Origin: an uncultured Erysipelotrichaceae bacterium | Lineage (GTDB): Bacteria > Bacillota_I > Bacilli_A > Erysipelotrichales > Erysipelotrichaceae | Reading direction: 5' to 3' | Length of the DNA: 64,000 nt | Assembly: GCA_900314905.1 (NCBI GenBank) | Contig: OMXA01000010.1 | Span: 1 to 64,000 of the forward strand | Shown here: positions 52,356 through 61,771 of the stretch, one piece after another | Position numbering within the stretch: the stretch's first letter is position 1 | How the letters are laid out: the number at the start of each line of letters is the position of its first letter | Translations under genes and position numbers: made by a program | Notes under the pieces: generated by a model | Told to the model about the DNA's origin: nothing | What the model saw: the letters and a program-made list of their open reading frames with translations, nothing else | Database searches by the model: none

Positions 52356-52976
52356 ATGTCAGCTTCAGCTACCACTGCTTCAAGGAAACTTCTCACGACC
52401 CGGAACATCACGCGCATTGCGATCCTTTCGGCAATTGCCTATGTGCTGATGCTCATCGAATTCCCACTGCCGATCGCACCGAGCTTCTATAAGCTTGATT
52501 TCTCGGAAGTCGCAGTCCTGATCGGAGGCTTTGCGATGGGACCGGCTGCTGCCGCTGCCATTGAAGCGATCAAGGTTCTTCTGAACCTGCTGTTCAGCGG
52601 TACAGTCACGATGGGCATCGGCGAGCTGGCCAACTTCCTGATCGGCTGCGCACTCTGTGTTCCTGCTTCATGGATGTATGCGCACCGCAAGAGCCGTGCC
52701 ACGGCATTGAAGGGAATGGTTCTTGGAACAGTGTGCATGACCATTGCGGGCGTCCTGCTCAACTGGCTGGTGCTGATTCCCGCCTTCGTGCGCTTCGCCG
52801 GCTATCCGCTGGATGCCATCATCGGCATGGGCAGCGCGATCAACAGCCGCATCACCGATGTGCTCAGTCTCTGCATCCTCTGCGTCATCCCGTTCAACCT
52901 GATCAAGGGCGTGCTGACGTCTGCGGTGACATCGCTGCTTTACAAGCATGTTTCGCCATTGCTGCATCGCTCATGA
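52356..52976 (+). CDS. ribU: riboflavin ECF transporter S component RibU
   Basis: A 206-residue membrane protein with about six helices that binds riboflavin and works with the shared ECF energising module, which is not in this window. The family block FPLPIAPSFYKLDFSEVAVL with GGFAMGPAAAAAIEAIK and the later VLLNWLVLIPAF motif are typical of RibU. The start is the ATG at 52356 with GAGGAGG upstream. FMN riboswitch control fits its role in flavin uptake. Confidence 0.93.
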   Translation: MSASATTASRKLLTTRNITRIAILSAIAYVLMLIEFPLPIAPSFYKLDFSEVAVLIGGFAMGPAAAAAIEAIKVLLNLLFSGTVTMGIGELANFLIGCALCVPASWMYAHRKSRATALKGMVLGTVCMTIAGVLLNWLVLIPAFVRFAGYPLDAIIGMGSAINSRITDVLSLCILCVIPFNLIKGVLTSAVTSLLYKHVSPLLHRS

Positions 52977-52996
52977 AAACGCTTCGTATCAATCGG

Positions 52997-53037
52997 GTCT
53001 GCTGCTTGCCGTGAAATGCCTGCAGCAGGCCTTTTTT
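52997..53037 (+). terminator. ribU terminator
   Basis: GTCTGCTGC (52997-53005) pairs with GCAGCAGGC (53022-53030) with one T-G pair, or the inner GCCTG/CAGGC stem forms instead; a T6 run follows at 53032-53037. Confidence 0.8.
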
Positions 53038-53040
53038 CGA

Positions 53041-53049
53041 TGGTATAAT
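53041..53049 (+). promoter_or_regulatory. extended -10 before the tail-anchored protein gene
   Basis: TGGTATAAT, no clear -35, directly after the ribU terminator. A 20-base leader would follow. Confidence 0.65.
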
Positions 53050-53075
53050 GGGGACTGTCTGAATGAGGAACAAAT

Positions 53076-54029
53076 ATGGCTAAATATTCACGCACCCAGA
53101 AATATGAAGAACTCCGCAGCCGCCTGCAGAGCGATGCCGAGACGAGTGTCAGCACCCGCGATCTCAGCAGCTATGAGAAACGTCTGAACCGGATTGATTC
53201 GAGCAATTTCCATGCGCCCGAAGAACCGGCTTCTCCCGCTGCGGATCATGATCCGATCCATGCAAGAAGAAGACAGGAACCGGTGTCTCAGCCTGCACAA
53301 AAACCTGCTGAAACTCCATCAGAGCCTTCCTTTCTGAACAACAATGAGAATTACACGCATGCGTTCAATAACGAATATCTGAATGAATATATCCGTGAAG
53401 CGAAGCAGTACAATGTGGACCAGGGCAATGCCTACAGCCAGAACACGGATCTCAATATCCTCAAATCTCTGAATGTAAACCGCAATGCTGCCCCATCTAA
53501 GCCGTATCCGTCTGAGCCTGCCCAGCAGCCATTTGATGCTTTGACCCCTTCAAAGTTCAGAGATGCTTCTGAACCCATGAAGAAGCAGGAGACCTCGGAC
53601 ATTCCGTTTCAGAAGAAGGAAGACAGCGACTTCGAGGATTATCTGTCTGATGATGCCAACCCGCCGCTGAGCGATACCCGCACGATGACCAGAGAAGACA
53701 TTGCGGCAGAAGTTCAGAATCTGATCCGCAATGCGCAGAAGAATCAGCCGGCTGCTGCTCCTTCCACGTTTCGGAACGATGATCGCTATGAGAATACGAG
53801 GGATCATCTGGAAGCGGATCGTACTGCCCGCCAGCAGCTGCTGAATGAGACGACCCAGATGCGGGCACAGCTGGATGACTATGAAGACAATCTGACCGAA
53901 GTCAGCGATAAGATGAAGCACACCAACCGGGTGCTGAATATCGTGCTGATTGTCCTGATCGTCGCACTGGTAGTCGTATTAGGGGTTGTCATCTACTGGG
54001 TACTGATGTCGAGGGGAATCATCCGATGA
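53076..54029 (+). CDS. tail-anchored protein of unknown function
   Basis: A 317-residue protein I do not recognise. It starts MAKYSRTQKYEELRSRLQSD, has a largely polar, Asn/Pro/Glu/Ser-rich and probably disordered middle (about 40-225), a short structured-looking block NYTHAFNNEYLNEYIREAK near 91, a likely coiled coil at about 240-280 (RTARQQLLNETTQMRAQLDD), and one C-terminal membrane helix (about 285-310) with a short basic tail SRGIIR. No signal peptide, so it is probably cytosolic and anchored at its C-terminus. It overlaps cmk by ATGA, placing it in one operon with cmk, der and gpsA. Confidence 0.65.
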   Translation: MAKYSRTQKYEELRSRLQSDAETSVSTRDLSSYEKRLNRIDSSNFHAPEEPASPAADHDPIHARRRQEPVSQPAQKPAETPSEPSFLNNNENYTHAFNNEYLNEYIREAKQYNVDQGNAYSQNTDLNILKSLNVNRNAAPSKPYPSEPAQQPFDALTPSKFRDASEPMKKQETSDIPFQKKEDSDFEDYLSDDANPPLSDTRTMTREDIAAEVQNLIRNAQKNQPAAAPSTFRNDDRYENTRDHLEADRTARQQLLNETTQMRAQLDDYEDNLTEVSDKMKHTNRVLNIVLIVLIVALVVVLGVVIYWVLMSRGIIR

Positions 54030-54703
54030 AGAAGATCAATATTGCGATTGACGGACCAAGTGCAGCCGGCAAGAGCTCCATCGCGAAGATCCTTGCAGAA
54101 AGGCTCGGCTATGTGCATCTGGATACCGGAGCGATGTATCGCTGCACGGCATACAAGGCACTTCAGAAGGGCATCGATCTTTCAGATGAAGCTGCGCTTG
54201 TGCGGATGCTGCAGGAAACAAAGATCGATCTGACACCGTCCGGAAATGTGTTCCTGGATGGAAAAGAGGTCAGTCATGCGATCCGGGCAGATGAAGTTTC
54301 CATGGCTGCTTCCAAGGTGGCATCTCTTGCCGGAGTGCGCAGGGAACTTGTTGCCCGTCAGCAGAAGATGGCAGAAGCAGGCGGCTTCATCATGGATGGC
54401 CGCGATATCGGAACCGTCGTTCTGCCCGAGGCAGAACTCAAGATATTCATGACCGCAACCCCGCATGCACGCGCCTTGCGCCGGCTGCGGCAGAATCAGG
54501 AAGAAGCGATTTCCGAATCTGATCTTGCCACGGTAGAGAAGGAAATCGAGGAAAGGGATTACCAGGATACGCACCGGAAGTCTTCACCGCTGAAGAAAGC
54601 GGAGGACGCGATTGTCCTGGATACTTCAGATCTGACGATTCAGGAAACCGCAGATGCGATTCTGAATCTGGCAGAACCTTTCCTGAAGGAGGAACACGCA
54701 TGA
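54026..54703 (+). CDS. cmk: cytidylate kinase
   Basis: A 225-residue (d)CMP kinase. The P-loop is [14 protein letters not shown] (residues 5-18), [14 protein letters not shown] is the CMP-binding block and [16 protein letters not shown] the later conserved motif. It overlaps the tail-anchored protein gene and der by ATGA. cmk-der-gpsA linkage is common in Bacillota. Confidence 0.96.
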   Translation: MKKINIAIDGPSAAGKSSIAKILAERLGYVHLDTGAMYRCTAYKALQKGIDLSDEAALVRMLQETKIDLTPSGNVFLDGKEVSHAIRADEVSMAASKVASLAGVRRELVARQQKMAEAGGFIMDGRDIGTVVLPEAELKIFMTATPHARALRRLRQNQEEAISESDLATVEKEIEERDYQDTHRKSSPLKKAEDAIVLDTSDLTIQETADAILNLAEPFLKEEHA

Positions 54704-56016
54704 AACATACAGGAGTCATTGCGATCGTCGGCCGGCCGAATGTGGGGAAGTCGACGATTTTTAACCGTCTGGCAGGTTCGCGGATCTCGATTGTCGAAGA
54801 TACGCCAGGCGTGACCAGAGATCGTATTTATGCAAAAGGCGAATGGCTCGGCCGGGAGTTTCGGGTGATTGATACCGGCGGCATTCAGCTGGAGGACCAG
54901 CCTTATCAGGAAGAGATCCGGGCTCAGGTTTCCATTGCCATCGAAGAAGCAGATGTGATCCTCATGGTATGCTCTGGCAAGAGCGGGATGACCGATGATG
55001 ACAAGTATATCGCCGGCCTTCTGCAGCGCAGCCATAAGCCGGTGGTTCTTGCGGTCAACAAAGTCGATGACAATTCCCGGATTGCGGGCATCTATGAATT
55101 CTATGCCCTCGGGCTCGGAGATCCGATTGCGGTCTCCGGGGTTCATGGCATCGGGATCGGCGATCTCCTTGATGCCTGCATGAAGGAGATTCCTGAAAAG
55201 GAAGAGGAAGAAAGCCCGGAGGGCATCCGGATTGCCGTGATCGGCGAGCCGAATGTCGGCAAGTCTTCTCTGGTCAATGCAATTCTCAATGAAGACCGGG
55301 CAATTGTCGCAGATGAACAGGGCACCACCAGAGATGCGGTTGATACGCCGTTCCGCTATGATGGAAAGCCATTCGTGATCGTTGATACGGCCGGCATCCG
55401 CAAGCGCGGCAAAGTCTATGAATCGATTGAGAAGTATGCGGTGCTGCGGGCGATGGAAGCGATCGAGCGCTGCGATGTGGCATTATTCGTGCTTGATGGA
55501 GAACGCGGAATCCGCGAGCAGGATAAGCATGTGGCAGGCTATGCCAGCGAAGCAGGCAAGCCGGTTATCATTGTTGTCAACAAATGGGATGCGGTCACAA
55601 AAGATGAACACACGATGGCATCCTTCACGGAAGAAGTCCGCAGGCAGTTCGTGTATCTCTCCTATGCGCCGATTGTATTTGTCTCTGCTCTGACGCATCA
55701 GCGGGTGAATTCCATTCTGCCGATGGCGGAGAAAGTATATGAAAACAGCACCCGACGCATCGCGACGAATGTGCTGAACGAAGTGATTGCAGATACCCAG
55801 GTGACCACTCCGGCTCCGGCCCGCAATGGCCGGCGGTTCCGCATCTATTATGCGACGCAGGTCAGCGCGCAGCCTCCGACTTTCGTATTCTCGTGCAATG
55901 ATCCGAAGCTGCTTCATTTCACCTATCAGCGGTTTCTTGAGAATCAGCTTCGGGCAGCCTTTGATTTTGAGGGAACGCCGATCCGCATCATTGCAAGAAA
56001 GAAGGTTTCCGAATGA
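54700..56016 (+). CDS. der: ribosome biogenesis GTPase Der (EngA)
   Basis: A 438-residue protein with two consecutive GTPase domains, the Der hallmark. Domain 1 has GRPNVGKST (residues 9-17), DTPGVTRD and NKVDD; domain 2 has GEPNVGKSS (near 180), DTAGIRKR and NKWDAV. A C-terminal KH-like domain ([20 protein letters not shown]) is intact. It acts in 50S maturation. ATGA overlaps connect it with cmk and gpsA. Confidence 0.97.
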   Translation: MKHTGVIAIVGRPNVGKSTIFNRLAGSRISIVEDTPGVTRDRIYAKGEWLGREFRVIDTGGIQLEDQPYQEEIRAQVSIAIEEADVILMVCSGKSGMTDDDKYIAGLLQRSHKPVVLAVNKVDDNSRIAGIYEFYALGLGDPIAVSGVHGIGIGDLLDACMKEIPEKEEEESPEGIRIAVIGEPNVGKSSLVNAILNEDRAIVADEQGTTRDAVDTPFRYDGKPFVIVDTAGIRKRGKVYESIEKYAVLRAMEAIERCDVALFVLDGERGIREQDKHVAGYASEAGKPVIIVVNKWDAVTKDEHTMASFTEEVRRQFVYLSYAPIVFVSALTHQRVNSILPMAEKVYENSTRRIATNVLNEVIADTQVTTPAPARNGRRFRIYYATQVSAQPPTFVFSCNDPKLLHFTYQRFLENQLRAAFDFEGTPIRIIARKKVSE

Positions 56017-57008
56017 AGTGCGCAATACTCGGCACCGGAAGCTGGGGGACCGCACTTGCTCAGGTGCTGGCTGATAATGGCCATGACGTCGTGCTCTGGG
56101 GCATCAATCCGAATGAAGTGCACGACATCAATGAAAACCACCATAATTCGAAATTCTTTGAGTGCCGGATCAGCGAAAAGCTGAAGGCATCTTCCGATCT
56201 GTCCGTGATTCGTGATGCTGAGCTGATCCTGCTTGCCGTGCCCTCGATCGCAATTGAGGAAACGCTGCGGAAGGCGGTGGCAGTCCTGGATCATCCGGTT
56301 CTGATCGTCAATGTGGCAAAAGGCTTTCACCCCATCAGCCATAAGCGGCTGAGTGTCGTCATCGAAGAGACCGTCAAGGAAACAGACCGCAAGGCAGTCG
56401 TATCTCTGATCGGCCCGAGTCATGCCGAAGAAGTGATCCTGCGGATGCTGACGGCAATCAATGCAGTCAGCGAGGATGAAGGCGCTGCCAGACAGGTTCA
56501 GAAACTCTTCTCCAATCAGTACTTCCGGGTATATCGGAATACCGATGTGATCGGGGCCGAGATCGGAGTAGCAGTCAAGAATATCATGGCCATCGCCTCC
56601 GGCATCCTCGAAGGAATCGGCCAGGGGGATAATGCAAGAGCAGCCCTGATGACAAGAGGTCTTGCCGAAATGTCCCGGTTCGGAATTGCGCTGGGCGGAA
56701 AGAAAGATACTTATCTTGGTCTCGACGGAGTGGGCGATCTGATCGTCACCTGCACCTCCCGCCATTCGCGCAATTTCATGGCCGGCTATGCGATCGGAAA
56801 AGCAGGAGACGCGAAGTCTTTCCTCGAAACGAATACGAAAACGGTTGAAGGAATCTCTGCCTGCCGCATCGTGCATGAAGAAGCACAGAGGCACGGCATC
56901 TCCATGCCGATCACCGATCAGGTCTATCTGGTTCTGTTTGAAGGGAAGAAGCCTGCCGATGCAATTGATGATCTGATGCGCCGAGATCTCAAGAGCGAAG
57001 AATCGTAA
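56013..57008 (+). CDS. gpsA: NAD(P)-dependent glycerol-3-phosphate dehydrogenase
   Basis: A 331-residue Rossmann-fold enzyme that makes sn-glycerol 3-phosphate for phospholipids. The N-terminal dinucleotide motif is [19 protein letters not shown], the catalytic Lys lies in [14 protein letters not shown], and [18 protein letters not shown] is the family C-terminal signature. It starts in the der stop (ATGA) and ends at a bidirectional terminator. Confidence 0.96.
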   Translation: MKCAILGTGSWGTALAQVLADNGHDVVLWGINPNEVHDINENHHNSKFFECRISEKLKASSDLSVIRDAELILLAVPSIAIEETLRKAVAVLDHPVLIVNVAKGFHPISHKRLSVVIEETVKETDRKAVVSLIGPSHAEEVILRMLTAINAVSEDEGAARQVQKLFSNQYFRVYRNTDVIGAEIGVAVKNIMAIASGILEGIGQGDNARAALMTRGLAEMSRFGIALGGKKDTYLGLDGVGDLIVTCTSRHSRNFMAGYAIGKAGDAKSFLETNTKTVEGISACRIVHEEAQRHGISMPITDQVYLVLFEGKKPADAIDDLMRRDLKSEES

Positions 57009-57024
57009 TCTTTGCCGCAGACAG

Positions 57025-57072
57025 AAAAACCCGCCGCAATCGCAGTTCATTCTGCAGATGCTGCGGGTTTTT
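57025..57072. terminator. bidirectional terminator (gpsA / DegV)
   Basis: AAAAACCCGC (57025-57034) pairs with GCGGGTTTTT (57063-57072); an inner GCAG/CTGC hairpin (57042-57056 region) stacks inside the loop. T runs exist on both strands. Confidence 0.85.
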
Positions 57073-57093
57073 TCATCAGCCGGATCCGGAAGC

Positions 57094-57942
57094 TCAGACT
57101 TTCCGGAAGTACTGCAGGCAAACGCATCCTAAGCCTGCCTGAGCGCTGACGACATTGCAGACCTGCGTGATCTGGATGTCTGCCGTCGGGAAAGCTTCGG
57201 CAATCGCATGATAGAACAGCTCCGCATCTTCGATGGCATTGGTGTGCGCAATCGTGATGGACCATGTTTCATCAATCGGCTTTTCTTTCATATGCTCAAT
57301 GACCCGTTTCATCGCTTTGCGGAACGAAATCACCTTGTCATAGGTATCGATGCGGCCGCCGGTCTCCTTGTTCAGGTGAAGGATCGGCGTGATGCGCAGC
57401 AGATTCGCCAGGCGGGCAGCACTGCTCGTGAGCCGGCCGCTTCTGACCAGGTGCTTGAGATCCTGCGGGATCACGATCGTCTCGCAGCTGTCGATCACCC
57501 GTTCCGTGAACAGCCGTACCTCCATATCCGAAGCACCATGATCATATGCATCTTTGATTGCATGGACGAGATAGTCTTCAATGACGTTGGCACTGTACGT
57601 ATCCACAACGATGATCGGCAGATCCATGCTGCGGGCGAGTGCGCTCATCGTCGAACCGGTTCCGGACAGTCCATTGCAGATCGGAACTGCGATGACGAGA
57701 TCTGTTCCCTGTTCCTTCAGCGACGTAAAGCATTCTTCAATCAGTCCAGGCGAGGGCTGAGAAGTAGAAAGGACTTTTTTCTGCTCCAGCAGTTTCACGA
57801 TATCGTTCTTGCTGAGCGTTTCCATGTCCTGGTAAGTGATGGTGCCATCGGTAACCTGCAGAGGAACGCTGATAATTCCATCTTTTGCGAATTCTTCAAT
57901 AGACTTTCCGCTGCCGCTGTCTGTGATATATGCGATTTTCAT
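57094..57942 (-). CDS. DegV family fatty-acid-binding protein
   Basis: A 282-residue two-domain protein of the DegV/FakB class. MKIAYITDSGSGKSIEE has the TDS motif, STSQPSP is the lipid head-group loop, and GLSGTGSTMSALA and IVIPQDLKHLVRSGRLTSSA follow the family. FakB proteins present fatty acids to a kinase (FakA), which is not in this window. ATG 57942 has GAGG nine bases upstream, so I prefer it to ATG 57948. It is divergent from dnaE. Confidence 0.88.
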   Translation of the reverse strand: MKIAYITDSGSGKSIEEFAKDGIISVPLQVTDGTITYQDMETLSKNDIVKLLEQKKVLSTSQPSPGLIEECFTSLKEQGTDLVIAVPICNGLSGTGSTMSALARSMDLPIIVVDTYSANVIEDYLVHAIKDAYDHGASDMEVRLFTERVIDSCETIVIPQDLKHLVRSGRLTSSAARLANLLRITPILHLNKETGGRIDTYDKVISFRKAMKRVIEHMKEKPIDETWSITIAHTNAIEDAELFYHAIAEAFPTADIQITQVCNVVSAQAGLGCVCLQYFRKV

Positions 57943-58004
57943 GAGCATAACCTCTATCTGAAATACTAACCGTCTGTGAGAGAAATGTAAATCCATTTGC
58001 AAAA

Positions 58005-58013
58005 TGGTAGAAT
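58005..58013 (+). promoter_or_regulatory. extended -10 directly before dnaE
   Basis: TGGTAGAAT ends at 58013, seven bases before the dnaE ATG at 58021, so the predicted transcript starts at or next to the start codon. No -35 consensus. Confidence 0.5.
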
Positions 58014-58020
58014 GTGGCTG

Positions 58021-61000
58021 ATGACTGTGCACCTGTTTGCAAGAAGCTGCTGCACGCTGCTGGAAAGCACGCTGCGGGTTTCGGAAATTCCGGTATTGGC
58101 GAAGGAGCGGGGTTATGCTTATGCTGCTCTATGCGACCATAATGTCCTGTTCGGATTCCCGGCTTTTTCTAGTGCCTGCGCGAAAGAAGGAATCAAGCCG
58201 ATCTATGGTCTTGAGGCAGATACGGACTACCATGGCATGACCGTGCCATTTCTGCTGCTGGCGGAGGATCGGATCGGCATTCATCATCTGATGGAATGCT
58301 CGAGTCAGCTCATGGAAACCGGAAAGCCGGTTTCCATTGCGGATCTTGCTTGTTATGCAGAACATAATATCCTGATCGCTTATGGGGAAGGCGGGGCTCT
58401 GGATTCTGAACTGATCGCCGGAGACCGGGAAAAGGCAGCGGAAATCCTGAAGCAGATGAAGGAAGAACTGCCGGAGTTTGATGTTGCCATTTCCTATCAG
58501 GAATCCTCGCTCTGGAAGATCAAGAATGAACTGCTGCGGGAAATCTGCAGAAGTCTTTCGATCCGGACGGTTGCCCTGAATAAGATTTTCTATGCAGAAG
58601 AGGCCGATGCCCAGCTCTGCCGGATTCTGAAGGGGATCAAAGAGAACCGGACGGTCCAGGATCGTTCCTTTCCGATCCTTTCCGGACGTTCGTATCTTTC
58701 CCTGAAGCAGATGGAAGAACTCTATCCGGCAGACGAACTGGAACGGACGGATGAACTTGCATCCAGATGTCATGCAGATCTTGACCTGGAAAAAACAACC
58801 CTTCCGAAGTTTCCTGTTCCAGAAGGGGTCACCAGCGGCCAGTATCTGACTCAGCTCTGTCTTGCCGGGCTGAAGAAACGGCTGAACGGGGCTGAGAACA
58901 AAGTATATTATGACCGCCTGCGCTATGAGCTCGATGTGATTCTGAAGATGCACTTTGAAGACTATTTTCTGATTGTCTGGGACTTCATCCGGGATGCCAG
59001 AAAAGAAGGAATCTTCGTCGGCCCGGGCAGGGGAAGCGCCTGCGGGTCTTTAGTTGCGTACAGCCTCGGCATCACGATGATCAATCCGATCCGCTGGAAT
59101 CTCCTGTTTGAGCGGTTCCTGAATCCGGACCGGGTATCGATGCCGGATATTGACACGGATATCCAGGACAGCCGCAGACAGGATGTCATTGACTATGTCC
59201 GGAAGAAATACGGTGATGACCATATTGCCAACATCGTGACCTTCGGAACCCTCGGTGCAAAGCAGGTGGTCCGGGATGTCGGCAAGGTGCTGGCCATGAA
59301 TCAGAGAGACATCGATCTTGTCAGCAGAATGATTCCCAATCGTCCCGGCATCACGCTGAAGCAGGCACTGACGGAGAACAGCCGTCTGCGGGAAATCGTG
59401 AAAGCCGAAGCGAAATACCAGAACCTCTTCCGCATTGCCGCAAAGCTGGAAGGGCTCCCCCGCCATACGAGCATCCATGCGGCAGGCATCATCATGTCTT
59501 CGCTGCCGCTGAATGAAGTGATCCCGACCATGAAAGTCGACAGTGACATGAAGACGAGCCAGTATGACAAGGACTATCTGGAAGCACGCGGCCTGATCAA
59601 GATGGACTTTCTGGGGAACCGGAATCTCACGACGATTCAGCAGATCACGGCCAAGATCCGGGCAGAGGACCCGTCATTCCGCCTGAGCAGAATTCCGTTA
59701 GACGATGACCGGGCTTACCAGGTATTCCGCAATGCGGATACGCTCGGGGTCTTCCAGGTGGAATCGGAAGGCATGAAAGCATTGCTGAGAAAGATCAGGC
59801 CGATGCGTTTTGAAGACGTCACTGCTTCCCTTGCACTGTTCCGTCCGGCTTCGAAAGACAGCATTCCGATGTATGTCGAAAACAGACGGAATCCTGAAGC
59901 GATCAAGTATCCAGCCCCGGAGCTGGAGCCGATTCTGAAAGAAACTTACGGAGTCATGATCTACCAGGAACAGGCCATGCTGACGGCAGAGGTCTATGCG
60001 GGCTTTTCCCTGGCAAGAGCGGATGTGCTGCGCAAGGCGATGTCCAAGAAGAAAGAATCGGAACTTGCGGCCCTGAAGCAGGAGTTCCTGCGCGGGGCAG
60101 AACAGAAGGGCCATACCAGGCAGGAAGCAGAATCGCTGTTTGCGCTGATTCAGAAGTTCGGCGGCTACGGGTTCAATAAATCCCATGCGGTTGCGTATGC
60201 ATTGATTGCGTATCAGGAAGCCTGGCTCAAGGCGGAATACCCGCTTCATTTCTACTGCGCGCTGTTTGATTCGGTCATCGGGGATTCTGACAAGACCGCC
60301 CGGTATGCGGATGAATGCCGGCGCAGGAACATTCAGATTGAAGCGCCGAATGTGATGTACAGCAATGAAACATGCCGCGAGCTTCCCGGAAGGCTGCTGT
60401 TTCCGCTTTCCATCATCAAGGGCATCGGCAGAAACACTGCCCGTCTGATCAGGGAAGAACGCGGGAAAGGACAGTTCGAGGATTACTTTGACTTCATTGC
60501 CAGGATCTCTCTGCTTCACGTCGATCGCGGGTCCATGGAGACGATGATCGATGCCGGGGCTCTGGATTGCTTCGGAATGAGCCGGACAACCATGCGTACT
60601 GCCCTGGACGATGCGCTGAACTATGCGGAGCTTGTTCAGGTGCAGAAGAACGGGCAGATGGCACTGAACATGTCGCTGGTATCCAAGCCGGTCATAGTCC
60701 GCCGGAAGGATGTTCCGGAAGAGATCCGGGAGCGTGAGATCCTTGCCCTGGGCTTTTCGCTCGGTCCGCATCCGATTGTCAATGTCCGCAAGCGGGCGGG
60801 AATCAGCCTGCCTTCGATCATCGCCGTGCGCGGTATGCCAGGCGAGTTTGATACCTTCGCGCAGGTTGCAAATGTCCGCCCATACCGGACAAGACGCGGG
60901 GATATGATGGCATTTCTGAAGGTGAGCGATGAAACCGGAGAAATGGATATGGCAGTCATGCCGCGCCTGTATTCCCAGGTGCAGAACCAGCTCGTCAAGG

Positions 61001-61125
61001 GTGCGTACATTCTGATTCATGGTAAAATAGCACAAGATGATTCCTGCATGGCAGAACGGATTTCATTTCTGCAGCAGAAATCTTCCGGAGGATCACTGAA
61101 TGATGGCAAAACTACTGATCGTTGA
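58021..61125 (+). CDS. dnaE: DNA polymerase III alpha subunit DnaE
   Basis: A 1034-residue C-family polymerase of Bacillus DnaE type: N-terminal PHP, polymerase core, helix-hairpin-helix and OB fold, no PolC-type exonuclease. GPGRGSACGSLVAYSLGIT and MPDIDTDIQD mark the catalytic palm (paired Asp). The PHP domain begins TVHLFARSCCTLLES where Bacillus DnaE has VHLQVHSGYSLL, and LCDHNVLFGF replaces TDDHVMYG, so PHP metal ligands are eroded. There is no Shine-Dalgarno before the ATG at 58021. It overlaps the response regulator gene by 26 bases. Confidence 0.94.
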   Translation: MTVHLFARSCCTLLESTLRVSEIPVLAKERGYAYAALCDHNVLFGFPAFSSACAKEGIKPIYGLEADTDYHGMTVPFLLLAEDRIGIHHLMECSSQLMETGKPVSIADLACYAEHNILIAYGEGGALDSELIAGDREKAAEILKQMKEELPEFDVAISYQESSLWKIKNELLREICRSLSIRTVALNKIFYAEEADAQLCRILKGIKENRTVQDRSFPILSGRSYLSLKQMEELYPADELERTDELASRCHADLDLEKTTLPKFPVPEGVTSGQYLTQLCLAGLKKRLNGAENKVYYDRLRYELDVILKMHFEDYFLIVWDFIRDARKEGIFVGPGRGSACGSLVAYSLGITMINPIRWNLLFERFLNPDRVSMPDIDTDIQDSRRQDVIDYVRKKYGDDHIANIVTFGTLGAKQVVRDVGKVLAMNQRDIDLVSRMIPNRPGITLKQALTENSRLREIVKAEAKYQNLFRIAAKLEGLPRHTSIHAAGIIMSSLPLNEVIPTMKVDSDMKTSQYDKDYLEARGLIKMDFLGNRNLTTIQQITAKIRAEDPSFRLSRIPLDDDRAYQVFRNADTLGVFQVESEGMKALLRKIRPMRFEDVTASLALFRPASKDSIPMYVENRRNPEAIKYPAPELEPILKETYGVMIYQEQAMLTAEVYAGFSLARADVLRKAMSKKKESELAALKQEFLRGAEQKGHTRQEAESLFALIQKFGGYGFNKSHAVAYALIAYQEAWLKAEYPLHFYCALFDSVIGDSDKTARYADECRRRNIQIEAPNVMYSNETCRELPGRLLFPLSIIKGIGRNTARLIREERGKGQFEDYFDFIARISLLHVDRGSMETMIDAGALDCFGMSRTTMRTALDDALNYAELVQVQKNGQMALNMSLVSKPVIVRRKDVPEEIREREILALGFSLGPHPIVNVRKRAGISLPSIIAVRGMPGEFDTFAQVANVRPYRTRRGDMMAFLKVSDETGEMDMAVMPRLYSQVQNQLVKGAYILIHGKIAQDDSCMAERISFLQQKSSGGSLNDGKTTDR

Positions 61126-61771
61126 TGATGAGAAGAATATCCGGGAAGTCATCCGGGAATATGCATTGCTGAATGGATACGAAGCAGACGAAGCCGAAGA
61201 CGGCATGCAGGCAATCGACATGATACGCCAGAAGGATTATGACTGCGTGATTCTGGATATCATGATGCCGAAACTGGATGGATTCAGTGCCTGCAAGCAG
61301 ATCAAGAAAATCCGGAATATTCCGGTCATCATGCTGAGTGCCAGACAGGAAGAATATGACAAGCTGTTCGGATTTGAACTGGGCGTGGATGATTATGTCG
61401 TGAAGCCTTTTTCGCCCAAGGAGCTTATGGCCAGAGTGAAAGTCGTACTGGATCGCTCCCGCAAGAATGAGACGGAGGTGCTCAGGCTTGATGATGGCGG
61501 TCTTGTGATTGATGTCGGCGGCAGAAGTGTGAGCGTCGATGGACAGAAAGCAAATCTGACCCCGAAGGAGATTGATCTGCTGCTGTACATGGTGAACCAT
61601 AAGAACATGGCCCTCAGCCGCAATCAGCTGCTGGAAGAAGTATGGAACTATGATTATTTCGGGGATGATCGGACGGTGGATACGCATATCAAGATGCTGC
61701 GCCACAACCTCGGTCCCTATCGGGAACATATTGTCACAGTGAGAGGCATGGGATACAAATTTGAAGCCTGA
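61100..61771 (+). CDS. OmpR-family response regulator
   Basis: A 223-residue two-component regulator. The receiver has the acidic pair in IVDDEKN, the phospho-acceptor Asp in CVILDIMMPKLDG (near 52), and the Lys in VVKPFSP. The winged-helix output domain (about 130-223) ends DRTVDTHIKMLRHNLG and VRGMGYKFEA, typical of OmpR/PhoB. GGAGG lies nine bases before the first ATG. It overlaps dnaE upstream and the kinase gene downstream, so all three may be one transcript. Confidence 0.93.
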   Translation: MMAKLLIVDDEKNIREVIREYALLNGYEADEAEDGMQAIDMIRQKDYDCVILDIMMPKLDGFSACKQIKKIRNIPVIMLSARQEEYDKLFGFELGVDDYVVKPFSPKELMARVKVVLDRSRKNETEVLRLDDGGLVIDVGGRSVSVDGQKANLTPKEIDLLLYMVNHKNMALSRNQLLEEVWNYDYFGDDRTVDTHIKMLRHNLGPYREHIVTVRGMGYKFEA

